Below, one piece after another: positions 7,921-16,214 of a stretch of DNA of 34,764 nucleotides. Source of the DNA: a bacterium (GTDB lineage Bacteria > Zhuqueibacterota > Zhuqueibacteria > Residuimicrobiales > Krinioviventaceae). Every line of letters starts with the position of its first letter. Within the stretch, counting starts at the first letter, position 1. Under the pieces are notes generated by a model, which saw only the letters and a list, made by a program, of their open reading frames with translations, searched no databases and was not told where the DNA came from. The stretch spans positions 1 to 34,764 of the forward strand of contig JAKQIY010000032.1 of the NCBI GenBank assembly GCA_029561455.1, given 5' to 3'. The position numbers and the translations under genes were made by a program.

Positions 7921-9855
7921 CTAGATAATCCTTCGCACTTGAATCGTTTCGGTAATATGCTTCATAATATTGTGAACCTGTCCGGAGACGTCCATATTTA
8001 CATCCACAATCAGGTAACCGATTTTATCGCGAGTCTGCAAGATCTGGCCTTCCACGTTGATATTGCGGCGCGCAAACACGCTGTTGATTTTTGCCAGCAC
8101 GCCGGGCACATTTTTGTGGATATGTAAAATACGATGCGTATTTTCGACGCGCGGCAGTTCTATTTCCGGGAAATTAACCGAACCGATCGTTGACCCGGTT
8201 TTGATAAAATTTGCCATTTTATCGCTGACATAATTGGCAATGTTTTCCTGGGCTTCCAGGGTGCTGCCGCCGATATGCGGCGTTAAAATAACGTTCGGTA
8301 AATGCTGTAACGGCGAGGTAAATTTTTCATCATTCCCGGCCGGTTCGTATGGAAATACATCTACCGCCGCGCCGGCAAGGTGGCCATATTCCAGCATTTT
8401 ATGCAAGGCGTCCAGGTCTACTACTTTGCCGCGGCTCAGGTTTAACAGGTAACTGTTGCGCTTCATCCGTACCATTTCTTTTTCGCCGATCATGTTACGG
8501 GTTTCCGGTGTATCCGGTACATGCAGGGTCACCACATCAGAGCGCTCCAACAGATCATACAGATCTTTGGCGCGGCGGGCATTGCCCAACGGCAGCTTGT
8601 CCACAATATCATGAAAAATGACCGACATGCCCAGGTTCTCCAGCATCACCGATACCTGGGTGCCGATATGACCATAACCGACGATGCCGACAGTCTTACC
8701 GCGAATTTCATTACATCCTTCGGCTTGTTTTAGCCACAAGCCGTTATGGGCGCCCTCGCTCTTTTCCGATATACGCCGCATCAGCATAATTGTTTCACCA
8801 ACGACCAATTCAGCTACGCTGCGGGTGTTGCTGTACGGCGCGTTAAATACCGGTATGCCGGCTTGCGAGGCCGCTTCCAGGTCGATCTGGTTGGTGCCGA
8901 TGCAAAACGCCCCCACAACCCACAGATCATGTAAATTTTCGATCACCCTGGCGGTAATCTTGGTTTTGGAACGAATCCCTAGTACATTTGCCCGGTTCGC
9001 TTTTTCGATGAGTTCCTGTTCACTCCAGGCATTTTTAAAATTTTGTACAACATATTGTTCCTCGGTTAATTTACGTATGGCTACCGGGTGCACATTTTCC
9101 AGTAAAACGACTTCAGGGATTACTTCTACAGAGGTTTTGGATTTGGTCGCCAGGGCATCCTGCGAATATTCGGCAGTCGAGCTTAGCAGCGGCAAAAGTT
9201 GGTCGAACTTGTCGACCGTAAAATCAGCCTGCAGGCGGATCTCTTCGCGATCTACCGTGCCGGAATAATAAACAAACATTTCCGCAATATTATTTTTTTT
9301 CACCGCCAGGTCGGAATAGCCGTCGCCGATGATGGCTGTGCCGTCCACCAGCCGCCCCTGACTTTTTAATAATTCCGCCACGTAAACCTTGCCCAAGCTC
9401 ATAAACAAGGGATTTTCTTCCAGCACGCCGAGAATTTTCCCGGTGTTATCCGTCTTGAGGGTATTGGTAAACACATTTTCACCGGCAATACCCAGTTTTT
9501 GTGTAACCGGCAAGACGATTTGCTCGATGCTAGTGCTGAAAACAATTATGTTTTTGCCGCGTTTTTGTAAATCCACAATGGTTTCGTGGATCATGGGATT
9601 GATGGTTTTGGTAATCTCGGCGGCGACTCTATTAATATCCTCCATAGTGATTTCCGCCAGGGCAAAACGGCCGCGCATGGCTTCGCTGAGGGGAATTTCA
9701 CCGTTGGTGGCTTTGATGGTATAGTCGAGCAGCCGCTGTTGTTTGACCTCGCGTTCACCGGCCGGAACGCGTTGCAGGGCGCTTTGCACCAGCAACTCGT
9801 TGCCCTCTGCATTGATAATAGTGCTGTCAAAATCGAAAATTATATTGTTAATCAT
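7921..9855 (-). CDS. Phosphoserine phosphatase / phosphoglycerate dehydrogenase fusion
   Basis: One 644-residue chain joins two serine-biosynthesis enzymes. Residues 1 to about 210 are a HAD phosphatase: DFDST (Asp8, Asp10), FSTS as motif II, and GDGYSDL as motif IV, like SerB. Residues from about 235 are a phosphoglycerate dehydrogenase close to E. coli SerA, with FCIGTNQIDL, the NAD loop GYGHIG, SRGKVVDLDAL and the catalytic LTPHIGGST. A C-terminal ACT domain (about 569-644, HIHKNVPGVLAKIN) probably gives serine feedback. The chain covers steps 1 and 3; the aminotransferase SerC is not in the window. Start at 9855 is chosen because AGAGGA precedes this ATG and the protein then opens directly into the HAD strand. 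It overlaps the exonuclease stop codon by 8 nt. Activity of the HAD half on phosphoserine is inferred from context. Confidence 0.93.
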   Translation of the reverse strand: MINNIIFDFDSTIINAEGNELLVQSALQRVPAGEREVKQQRLLDYTIKATNGEIPLSEAMRGRFALAEITMEDINRVAAEITKTINPMIHETIVDLQKRGKNIIVFSTSIEQIVLPVTQKLGIAGENVFTNTLKTDNTGKILGVLEENPLFMSLGKVYVAELLKSQGRLVDGTAIIGDGYSDLAVKKNNIAEMFVYYSGTVDREEIRLQADFTVDKFDQLLPLLSSTAEYSQDALATKSKTSVEVIPEVVLLENVHPVAIRKLTEEQYVVQNFKNAWSEQELIEKANRANVLGIRSKTKITARVIENLHDLWVVGAFCIGTNQIDLEAASQAGIPVFNAPYSNTRSVAELVVGETIMLMRRISEKSEGAHNGLWLKQAEGCNEIRGKTVGIVGYGHIGTQVSVMLENLGMSVIFHDIVDKLPLGNARRAKDLYDLLERSDVVTLHVPDTPETRNMIGEKEMVRMKRNSYLLNLSRGKVVDLDALHKMLEYGHLAGAAVDVFPYEPAGNDEKFTSPLQHLPNVILTPHIGGSTLEAQENIANYVSDKMANFIKTGSTIGSVNFPEIELPRVENTHRILHIHKNVPGVLAKINSVFARRNINVEGQILQTRDKIGYLIVDVNMDVSGQVHNIMKHITETIQVRRII

Positions 9856-10735
9856 TATCCTCTGCCTGTTCTGCGGATTTATTAGGAAATTGTCCGTTGA
9901 GAGCATTACGGATCATTTGTCGGGTTTCTTGTGCAAAATCACCGCTCTCCATCCATTTTAAATACTCGATGTCATTTTCAAATATATATTGTAACGTTTT
10001 GCCTTTATGTTTACCAAAACCGATCACCGCTTCGGCGTGCCGCCAGTAAAATTTGCGATCCGGTGTTACCCAGCGGTCATCTTTGATGGTGCAAAATGTG
10101 CCCAGCTTTTCCACGCTCTTGGGCAAATCCGAATATTTTTGCAACTGGGCAAAGAACACATCCAGGGTAACGCGCACATCGCCCATAGCATCGTGCGCTT
10201 CTTCGTGTTCTCCGTTGCAGTAAAAGCGGTACGCGGCGGACAGGGTGCGCGGTTCCATTTTATGGAAAATCGACTGCGCATCAACAATTTTTATTGTCGT
10301 CAGATCAAGCGGCGTACTATTGCGGCTCAACTCTGCCTGCAGGAACGGCACATCAAAGCGAACGATGTTAAAGCCGGACAAGTCGCAGTCCTGCAGGAAC
10401 GCGATGATTTTTGGCGCAAAGGAACCGAAAGCGGGTTTATCCTTTACCATGGCATCGGTGATATTATGCACCTGCGACGCCTCGCGCGGAATAGGAATGC
10501 CGGGATTTACCAGTTCCATCCATTCCTGGCGACTGGTATCCGGGTTTACTTTTAAAAACGCAAACTGTACAATGCGGTCAATATCCTGATCCAGACCGGT
10601 CGTTTCCAGGTCGAAAAAAACCAGCGGGCGTTTTAATACCAGTCCGCCGGGCAGCGCGGGGATGGGATCTGCCGGTTCATCAAAAAAGAACGATTCCTGA
10701 CCGTGATTATTTAATTTCTTTGGCATGGCTACCAT
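9848..10735 (-). CDS. DEDDh 3'-5' exonuclease, DnaQ-like, with ExoX-type C-terminus
   Basis: The protein has about 295 residues. The exonuclease domain has Exo I FFDLETTGLD (Asp42, Glu44), Exo II around SGFNIVRFDVPFL, and Exo III with HDAMGDV (catalytic His and Asp). The C-terminal segment IGFGKHKGKTLQYI...YLKWM resembles the short module found at the end of exodeoxyribonuclease X-like proteins. Its likely role is DNA repair or proofreading-type exonuclease activity rather than the core Pol III subunit. The start is uncertain among codons at 10744 (TTG), 10735 (ATG) and 10726 (ATG), none with a good ribosome-binding site. It is translationally coupled to the SerB-SerA gene, whose ATG overlaps its end. 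Confidence 0.88.
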   Translation of the reverse strand: MVAMPKKLNNHGQESFFFDEPADPIPALPGGLVLKRPLVFFDLETTGLDQDIDRIVQFAFLKVNPDTSRQEWMELVNPGIPIPREASQVHNITDAMVKDKPAFGSFAPKIIAFLQDCDLSGFNIVRFDVPFLQAELSRNSTPLDLTTIKIVDAQSIFHKMEPRTLSAAYRFYCNGEHEEAHDAMGDVRVTLDVFFAQLQKYSDLPKSVEKLGTFCTIKDDRWVTPDRKFYWRHAEAVIGFGKHKGKTLQYIFENDIEYLKWMESGDFAQETRQMIRNALNGQFPNKSAEQAEDND

Positions 10736-10959
10736 TTTAATCAAACAAATTTTAAAACTGTATTTTACACAATTGATTTCTAATCTGCAACAATTATTCG
10801 CATTTGGAATAATATAAAGTTGTGAAACAGGAAAATACTTGCTTACCAGAAATCTTTACTCTGTTTTTAACCGGATGATCTGAAAGAACTTTACATCTTA
10901 CTGAACCTCGTATATACATAGAATAACTTTTTACTTAATGGAACACAAATCTCCTTGAA
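10736..10959. other. AT-rich intergenic region between divergent genes
   Basis: This lies between the minus-strand exonuclease and the plus-strand higBA operon. It is AT-rich and presumably contains the promoter for the exonuclease operon. I see no gene, RNA or repeat in it. Confidence 0.5.
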
Positions 10960-10980
10960 ATTTTACCTTTAAGGTAAAAT
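10960..10980. promoter_or_regulatory. higBA operator, distal copy
   Basis: Perfect inverted repeat with arms ATTTTACC and GGTAAAAT and a 5-nt spacer (TTTAA). An identical pair of arms with a different 5-nt spacer occurs at 11008-11028. Two copies upstream of a toxin-antitoxin operon are typical of autorepression by an XRE antitoxin dimer. Confidence 0.75.
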
Positions 10981-10983
10981 TAC

Positions 10984-11012
10984 TTGACTTTAATAAAAAA
11001 AAATTATATTTT
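10984..11012 (+). promoter_or_regulatory. Candidate sigma-70 promoter for higBA
   Basis: The -35 TTGACT (10984-10989) and -10 TATTTT (11007-11012) are separated by 17 bp. An overlapping TATATT at 11005-11010 would leave 15 bp. The -10 overlaps the proximal operator, so repressor binding should block RNA polymerase. Confidence 0.6.
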
Positions 11013-11028
11013 ACCCAAGAGGTAAAAT
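11008..11028. promoter_or_regulatory. higBA operator, proximal copy
   Basis: Arms ATTTTACC and GGTAAAAT flank the 5-nt spacer CAAGA; the arms are identical to those of the distal copy. Centre-to-centre distance between the operators is 48 bp. It covers the -10 region and ends 12 bp before the GTG start of the toxin gene, just ahead of the GGAGG ribosome-binding site. Confidence 0.75.
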
Positions 11029-11040
11029 TTTGGAGGCCCG

Positions 11041-11343
11041 GTGCAAATTCGTTTCCGCTCTCGCAAATTGGAAAAGCAATATACGAATTCCAAACAAGCT
11101 GAAATTGTATATGGTGAAGCAGTGGCCCGTAAATACATCCAACGTATTCAAATCATGAAAAGAGTAAAAAACCTGGATGAATTATGCACCTTGCCTTCTT
11201 TACGCTGCCATCCGCTAAAGGGGAACCGCAAAGGTCAATGGGCAGTTAATTTAACGGCATCTATCAGGCTGATATTTACCCCGGAAGGAGATTTCCTGGA
11301 AATTGCCTGTATTGAGGAGGTAAGCAAACATTATGACGATTAA
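11041..11343 (+). CDS. higB: HigB/RelE-family toxin
   Basis: A 100-residue protein of the RelE/ParE superfamily, HigB-like 'killer protein' group. It opens with a strand and basic helix (RFRSRKLEKQY) and continues with LPSLRCHPLKGNRKGQWAVNL and IRLIFTPEG, the usual HigB pattern that ends in an IEEVSKHYDD tail. HigB toxins cleave mRNA on the ribosome. The start is GTG at 11041, supported by GGAGG five bases upstream. Toxin-first order and an 11-bp overlap with the antitoxin gene are standard for higBA. Two operator copies and a promoter lie immediately upstream. No disruption is visible, so the toxin appears intact. Confidence 0.92.
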   Translation: MQIRFRSRKLEKQYTNSKQAEIVYGEAVARKYIQRIQIMKRVKNLDELCTLPSLRCHPLKGNRKGQWAVNLTASIRLIFTPEGDFLEIACIEEVSKHYDD

Positions 11344-12418
11344 TACTAATTACCATTCCGATCTGGCTATCCCGCCGGGTGAATACCTGGAGGAAGTAAT
11401 TGCCGAATTGGGTTTGTCAAAGGAAGAACTGGCGCAGCGGATGAACCGCCCGGCTGCTAAGTTGAGTGCAATATATAAAGGCGACAAAGCAATAACTCCG
11501 GAAACCGCATTGCAATTGGAAAAAGTGACCGGTGTTCCGGCGCATGTATGGATTGGCCTGGAAACTGAATACCGCCTGATTCTGGCCAGAGAAAAAGAAA
11601 AAGAACACCACTGCAGGGAAAAAGAGTACATTACAAAATTCTGTTATAACGACCTGGTAAAATATGGATTTGTTGACAAAACCTCCAGGTGTGAAGACAA
11701 AATCACCCAATTGTATCAATTCTTTGGAGTTACATCACTAGAAACAATCCGCGATCTAAATCGTTATAAGGTTTGTTTCCGCGCTGCCAAAACCCAACGT
11801 TCACCGGAAGCTCTCGTCGCCTGGCTGCGAATGGGCGAACTGCGCGCCCGTGAAATCCATTGCCGGCCATTTGACGCAGGTCTATTAAAGGAAAAGTTGC
11901 CGCTCATTCGTAAAATGACAAGTCAACTGCCGGAGGAGTTTATACCAGTATTAAAGTCCACTCTGGTTGATGCCGGGGTTGCTTTTGTGGTCATTCCGCA
12001 TTTACCCAAAACCTATGCTCATGGCGCCACGTATTGGATTAACAAACAGAAAGCGGCGCTTTTATTATCATTACGAGGCAGTTGGGCGGATATTTTCTGG
12101 TTCAGTTTATTTCATGAACTTGGTCATATTCTGTTACACGACAGTCGTTATACATTTATCGAGGGGGAAGAAAATGAATTGCAGGAAGAACAATATGAGC
12201 GGGAAGCCGACACTTTTGCCGCCACTACATTAATTCCCCCTCAGAAATTGCAGCATTTTTTAAATAATGAGAAACCGACTAAACAATCAATTACAGACCT
12301 GGCAAAGACTATCGGCATACATCCAGGAATTATTGTTGGCCGTTTACAACATGAAAAAATAATTGAAAACACCTGGTTTAATGATCTCAGGAAAAGATAC
12401 AAGTGGGAAATTAATTAA
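11333..12418 (+). CDS. higA: HigA antitoxin fused to ImmA/IrrE-type metallopeptidase
   Basis: A 361-residue protein, over three times the length of a normal HigA. The first ~85 residues are an XRE helix-turn-helix of the HigA type: IPPGEYLEEVIAELGLSKEELAQRM, then AITPETALQLEKVTG. The C-terminal half is an ImmA/IrrE (COG2856) peptidase with the zinc motif HELGH (His261, Glu262, His265) and a downstream acidic ligand candidate in EREADTFAA. The N-terminus should repress the operon through the paired operators and neutralise HigB. The peptidase could cleave this or another repressor and trigger release. This architecture is known among antitoxins annotated as 'ImmA/IrrE family metallo-endopeptidase', but the role of the protease in toxin control is inferred. 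Confidence 0.9.
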   Translation: MTINTNYHSDLAIPPGEYLEEVIAELGLSKEELAQRMNRPAAKLSAIYKGDKAITPETALQLEKVTGVPAHVWIGLETEYRLILAREKEKEHHCREKEYITKFCYNDLVKYGFVDKTSRCEDKITQLYQFFGVTSLETIRDLNRYKVCFRAAKTQRSPEALVAWLRMGELRAREIHCRPFDAGLLKEKLPLIRKMTSQLPEEFIPVLKSTLVDAGVAFVVIPHLPKTYAHGATYWINKQKAALLLSLRGSWADIFWFSLFHELGHILLHDSRYTFIEGEENELQEEQYEREADTFAATTLIPPQKLQHFLNNEKPTKQSITDLAKTIGIHPGIIVGRLQHEKIIENTWFNDLRKRYKWEIN

Positions 12419-12482
12419 ACTAGCTGATTATATAAAAAAGTAACAAATTGCATAATTTTGTTCAATCTCAAGTGGAGTGCAA

Positions 12483-14075
12483 ATGAATCAAGAACTACAC
12501 AACCTGTCTGGGGGTAAAAAGACTTTCGGCCAGATCGTCGCCGAGGCATTCAAAGAACTGGGCGAAACCCTGGTGGCTTTTGTTAAAGCGCCGCGCGCTT
12601 TGTATGGTATTAATATCCCTTACATCATCGAGGGACTGGTTTACTTTGGTATTCTCACCGTACTGGGCAAATATTGCTCGGAAAACGTCAACCTGAGCGA
12701 TGTGCACTCCGGCTGGGTATACGGTGGCGTAACCGGCGGCATTACCTTTGCCATGTTGCTGCTCGGCGGCGTAACCGACAAGATCGGCGTGCGTGCGTCG
12801 TTGGCCCTGGCTTTTGCGGTTATGGCGCTGGGACGCGCTTTGGTATCGCTGTCCGGCTCCCTGAACCTGGCTGTCGGCATGGGTTCGCCAACCTTTTTCA
12901 TCATGCTCATCGGCTTGTTCCTGATGGTTTCCGCCTATGGTCTGTACCAACCGGCTGCTTATGCCGGGGTAAAACGCTACACCAATCCGCAGACCGCGGC
13001 CATGGGCTATGCCGTGCTCTATGCTCTGATGAACCTGGGCGCGTTTATTTTTGGGCCAATCTCTTCGTTCACCCGGCAAAAGTTCGAGACGGTTTTCCCG
13101 CCCAACGGCCTTTCCGCTGTGTTTTGGTTGATGACGCTTTTTACTGTTACCTCTTTGATAATAACCCTGATCATGATCACCCGCAAAGTGGATCGCGACG
13201 CTGTGGACCGGGTGGCCCGCGAAAGCAAAGCTATGAAAGTAGAGTCGGGCAAGGAAGAAAAACAACCGTCAGCCGCGCCGCAGCTCAAGATCAACAATAC
13301 CGCTTTTATGATCTATGCCGGACTGACCATTACCGCAGTGATTGCTTTTATAATGTCACTCTTGAATAAAGACAAGCTGTTCATCTCCCTCGCCGCGGTT
13401 TTTATGGGAGCTGCGATAATTGCCACGGGTTGGGAATACCTGCGACATCGACCCGATCACCCGTTCCGGGACAAGCGACTGGTGGCGTTTATTTTTATCC
13501 TTATCCCGGTGCAGACCCTGTTTGCGCATAACTGGCTGACGATTCCGTACTATCTTGACCGCATGTTCGCCGGGTCATGGGTAGGCAGGAATTTTGAAAT
13601 CCTCTCCAATCTCAATCCAATCCTTATCTTTGTTCTGACGCCCATCATTGCGGGACTCACGGCGCGAGCGAATGTATATAAAATGATGATCATCGGCACC
13701 TTTGTTATGGCCGCGCCGACATTTTTGCTGGCAGTCGGCCCGGTGGCGATTTTCTTTGTGCTTTACATCATCATCATGTCCATTGGCGAGGCCATGTGGC
13801 AGCCGCGCTTTTTGCAGTATATTGCTGAAATTGCCCCGGAAGGAAAAACCGGCGCATACATGGGCATCGGCCAGTTCCCCTGGTTTTTGACCAAGCTGCT
13901 CACCTCGCTTTATTCCGGCTGGTTCATTGCCAATTACGTCCCCAAGCCGGATTCCGGCATTGTGCCGCGCTCCGGGCAAATGTGGCTGATCTATTCTTTC
14001 ATCGCCATTATTTCACCCTTTGCGCTGCTGGCCATGAAAAAATGGATGTTGAAAGGTATGAAAACCAAGGCGTGA
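12483..14075 (+). CDS. MFS/POT-like transporter, probable amino-sugar or oligosaccharide importer
   Basis: A 530-residue polytopic membrane protein with about 12-14 hydrophobic segments and a cytoplasmic charged loop near residues 245-270 (RESKAMKVESGKEEKQ). Loop 2-3 carries GGVTDKIGVRASLAL, the major-facilitator G-x-x-x-D-(R/K)-x-G-(R/K) style motif. The overall layout resembles proton-dependent oligopeptide (POT) transporters, but the POT signatures are not clear. The start is ATG 12483, with GGAG five bases upstream; a GTG two codons earlier overlaps that site. It is followed by nagA- and nagB-like genes on the same strand, so uptake of N-acetylglucosamine or a related sugar is likely by context only. 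Confidence 0.8.
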   Translation: MNQELHNLSGGKKTFGQIVAEAFKELGETLVAFVKAPRALYGINIPYIIEGLVYFGILTVLGKYCSENVNLSDVHSGWVYGGVTGGITFAMLLLGGVTDKIGVRASLALAFAVMALGRALVSLSGSLNLAVGMGSPTFFIMLIGLFLMVSAYGLYQPAAYAGVKRYTNPQTAAMGYAVLYALMNLGAFIFGPISSFTRQKFETVFPPNGLSAVFWLMTLFTVTSLIITLIMITRKVDRDAVDRVARESKAMKVESGKEEKQPSAAPQLKINNTAFMIYAGLTITAVIAFIMSLLNKDKLFISLAAVFMGAAIIATGWEYLRHRPDHPFRDKRLVAFIFILIPVQTLFAHNWLTIPYYLDRMFAGSWVGRNFEILSNLNPILIFVLTPIIAGLTARANVYKMMIIGTFVMAAPTFLLAVGPVAIFFVLYIIIMSIGEAMWQPRFLQYIAEIAPEGKTGAYMGIGQFPWFLTKLLTSLYSGWFIANYVPKPDSGIVPRSGQMWLIYSFIAIISPFALLAMKKWMLKGMKTKA

Positions 14076-14088
14076 AAAATTTTTGTTG

Positions 14089-14117
14089 GGGCAAACCTGT
14101 GTGTTTGCCCTTTATAA
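14089..14117 (+). terminator. Hairpin terminator or attenuator after the transporter gene
   Basis: An 8-bp perfect stem GGGCAAAC/GTTTGCCC with a 6-nt loop is followed by TTTATAA. It sits 13 bp after the transporter stop codon and before nagA, so it would end or attenuate read-through into nagA-nagB. Confidence 0.55.
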
Positions 14118-14172
14118 GCTAATGATAATTATTCTAATTAAGTTATTTAATCAATATCATCTTTGAGCGCCC

Positions 14173-15339
14173 ATGACCACTCTTGAAGGCCTGCATTACC
14201 GCGATAACACGCCTGTCGCCATCGAGATTCACAACGACAAGATCGCGCGCATCATCCGCAAACCGTCACTGGCTGATCCCGCCAATGCCGGTTTATACAT
14301 TGCCCCCGGCCTGATCGACAACCAGGTAAACGGTTACGCGGGCGTATCTTTCGGCTTTGGCGGCACGAATGACCTGACATTGGACGGTATCCGCCGGGTG
14401 ACACAGGCGCTATGGCGGGATGGCGTAACTACCTTTTTACCAACGCTGACCAGCAATTCTCAGGATGTGTTGATTAAAAACCTCCGGCTGCTTGCTCAGG
14501 CAATGAACGATCCGGATTGCTCCGGCAGCATTGCCGGATTTCACCTCGAAGGGCCGTATATCTCCCCGCAGGAAGGCTATCGCGGCGCGCATCCCGCCAA
14601 ATGGGTACGCCCGCCGGACTGGGACGAATTTTGCCGCCTGAACGAGGCGGCCGGGAGTCATATCCGGCAAGTCTCGCTGGCCCCGGAACTACCCGGCGCG
14701 ATGGAGTTTATCCGCAACTGCCGCAAGAACGGTATTATCGTGGCGCTGGGGCATCACAACGCCCCGGCGGAGGTCATTGCGCAGGCCATCGACGAGGGCG
14801 CGGTCATTGCCACGCATCTCGGCAATGGTTGCGCCAACCGCATCGACCGGCATGATAATGTCTTTTGGCCGCAACTTGCCGACGACCGCCTGCTCATCAC
14901 CATTATTTGCGACGGCTTTCACCTGCGCCCCGAAGAAATCCGGGTGTTTTACAAAGTCAAGGGTAAGGAGCGCATTGTTCTCATTTCGGACGTTACCCAT
15001 TTTGCCGCACTGCCGCCGGGTATTTACCGCGGAGCGGATGGCGAGGAGATCGAACTGACAACCGCCGGCAAACTTCACTATCCCGCATGCCAGGTATTGT
15101 ATGGTTCAGCGGCGCCATTGCGCAAAGGCGTTGGACATATTATGCAGGTCACCGGCTGTTCCCTGGGCGATGCGATACAAATGGCGAGCGGCAACCCGGC
15201 GAAAATTTATGGTCTGCATGACCGCGGCGCACTTGAACCCGGTTGTCGCGCCGATATAATAATGTTTACCATCCAGGATCATCAATTGCACATTAAAAAG
15301 ACCCTTGTCGCGGGACAAGTTGTTTTTGAACAAAACTAA
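14173..15339 (+). CDS. nagA: N-acetylglucosamine-6-phosphate deacetylase-like (NagA clade variant)
   Basis: A 388-residue amidohydrolase-fold enzyme expected to deacetylate GlcNAc-6-phosphate in the cytoplasm. The NagA landmarks are in order: GLIDNQVNGYAGVSF, FHLEGPYISP (metal-binding Glu), ALGHHNAP (metal His), ATHLGNG (metal His) and ISDVTH (catalytic Asp), ending in the usual beta-sandwich return segment GALEPGCRADIIMF. The classical THLFNAM motif is replaced by THLGNGCANR, so this is a distinct branch and the exact sugar phosphate is open. The start ATG at 14173 has a weak GAGCG upstream. It is followed after 14 bp by the nagB-like gene, so the two form an operon, and the transporter precedes both. 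Confidence 0.85.
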   Translation: MTTLEGLHYRDNTPVAIEIHNDKIARIIRKPSLADPANAGLYIAPGLIDNQVNGYAGVSFGFGGTNDLTLDGIRRVTQALWRDGVTTFLPTLTSNSQDVLIKNLRLLAQAMNDPDCSGSIAGFHLEGPYISPQEGYRGAHPAKWVRPPDWDEFCRLNEAAGSHIRQVSLAPELPGAMEFIRNCRKNGIIVALGHHNAPAEVIAQAIDEGAVIATHLGNGCANRIDRHDNVFWPQLADDRLLITIICDGFHLRPEEIRVFYKVKGKERIVLISDVTHFAALPPGIYRGADGEEIELTTAGKLHYPACQVLYGSAAPLRKGVGHIMQVTGCSLGDAIQMASGNPAKIYGLHDRGALEPGCRADIIMFTIQDHQLHIKKTLVAGQVVFEQN

Positions 15340-15353
15340 AACAGAGAAAAACT

Positions 15354-16115
15354 ATGATAGCATTTCAGGTAGAAAAATTAGCCGTACAGATTCACCCGGA
15401 TGGCGCCGCTTTAGGCAAGGCGGCGGCCCGGTTCGCCGCCGGACGCTTGCAGTCCGCCCTGGAAAAACGCGGCAGCGCCAATCTTATCCTCGCCACCGGC
15501 GCATCGCAGTTTGCTTTTCTGGAAGAATTCCGCAAATTAGATATCGACTGGCAAAAGGTCACCGTCTTTCACCTTGATGAGTACCTGGGCTTATCGGACC
15601 AACACCCGGCCAGTTTTCGTCGTTATTTACGCGAGCGCATTCTGGAGCTGGTGAAACCCCGTCAAGTCTATTACCTGCAGGGCGACGCAGCCGATCCACA
15701 GGCGGAAACAGCCCGTTATGAGCAATTGCTCGCCGCTCATCCCGTCGATGTGGCCTGCATCGGCATCGGCGAAAACGGGCATATTGCCTTTAACGATCCG
15801 CCAGTAGCGGATTTCAACGATCCCCGCCTGGTGAAAATCGTCGATCTCGACCCGGCCTGCCGCCGCCAGCAGCTTGGCGAGGGCTGGTTCCCCACGCTGG
15901 ATGATGTGCCGAAACAGGCGCTGAGTTTGACGATTCCCGCCATTATGCGCTGCCAAACCATCAGCTGCGTGGTGCCGGATGAACGCAAGTCAGAGGCAGT
16001 GTACAACACCCTGTACGGCCCGGTGAGTACTGCCTGTCCCGCCTCCATCCTGCGCACTCACCCGGACGCGGTGTTGTTCCTGGACCGGTTTTCGGCGACA
16101 AGACTGGAATCCTGA
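15354..16115 (+). CDS. nagB: Glucosamine-6-phosphate deaminase-like (NagB family variant)
   Basis: A 253-residue protein of the NagB/6-phosphogluconolactonase fold that would convert glucosamine-6-phosphate to fructose-6-phosphate plus ammonia. FHLDEYLGL holds the general-base Asp75 (Asp72 of E. coli NagB). In GIGENGHIAFNDP the ring-opening His143 is kept, but the positions matching E. coli Asp141 and Glu148 are Asn141 and Asp148. This substitution pattern marks a diverged branch, so the substrate may differ from classical NagB. It lies 14 bp downstream of nagA and is probably translated from the same message. A weak AGAGA ribosome-binding site precedes the ATG. Confidence 0.85.
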   Translation: MIAFQVEKLAVQIHPDGAALGKAAARFAAGRLQSALEKRGSANLILATGASQFAFLEEFRKLDIDWQKVTVFHLDEYLGLSDQHPASFRRYLRERILELVKPRQVYYLQGDAADPQAETARYEQLLAAHPVDVACIGIGENGHIAFNDPPVADFNDPRLVKIVDLDPACRRQQLGEGWFPTLDDVPKQALSLTIPAIMRCQTISCVVPDERKSEAVYNTLYGPVSTACPASILRTHPDAVLFLDRFSATRLES

Positions 16116-16214
16116 TTGCCACTTTGCCCGGACTTTTTTTTAAAACTCCCGAACAAGTTCGTCTTAATTCTAGTAGTGGACAGCATGGACAAAGCGGACG
16201 ATGTTTTGTTCTCC

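Noticed and set aside
12495-13265. 256-codon open frame on the minus strand
   Set aside because: It lies wholly antisense to the transporter gene, is low in hydrophobic and high in His/Gln residues typical of shadow frames, and has no ribosome-binding site.
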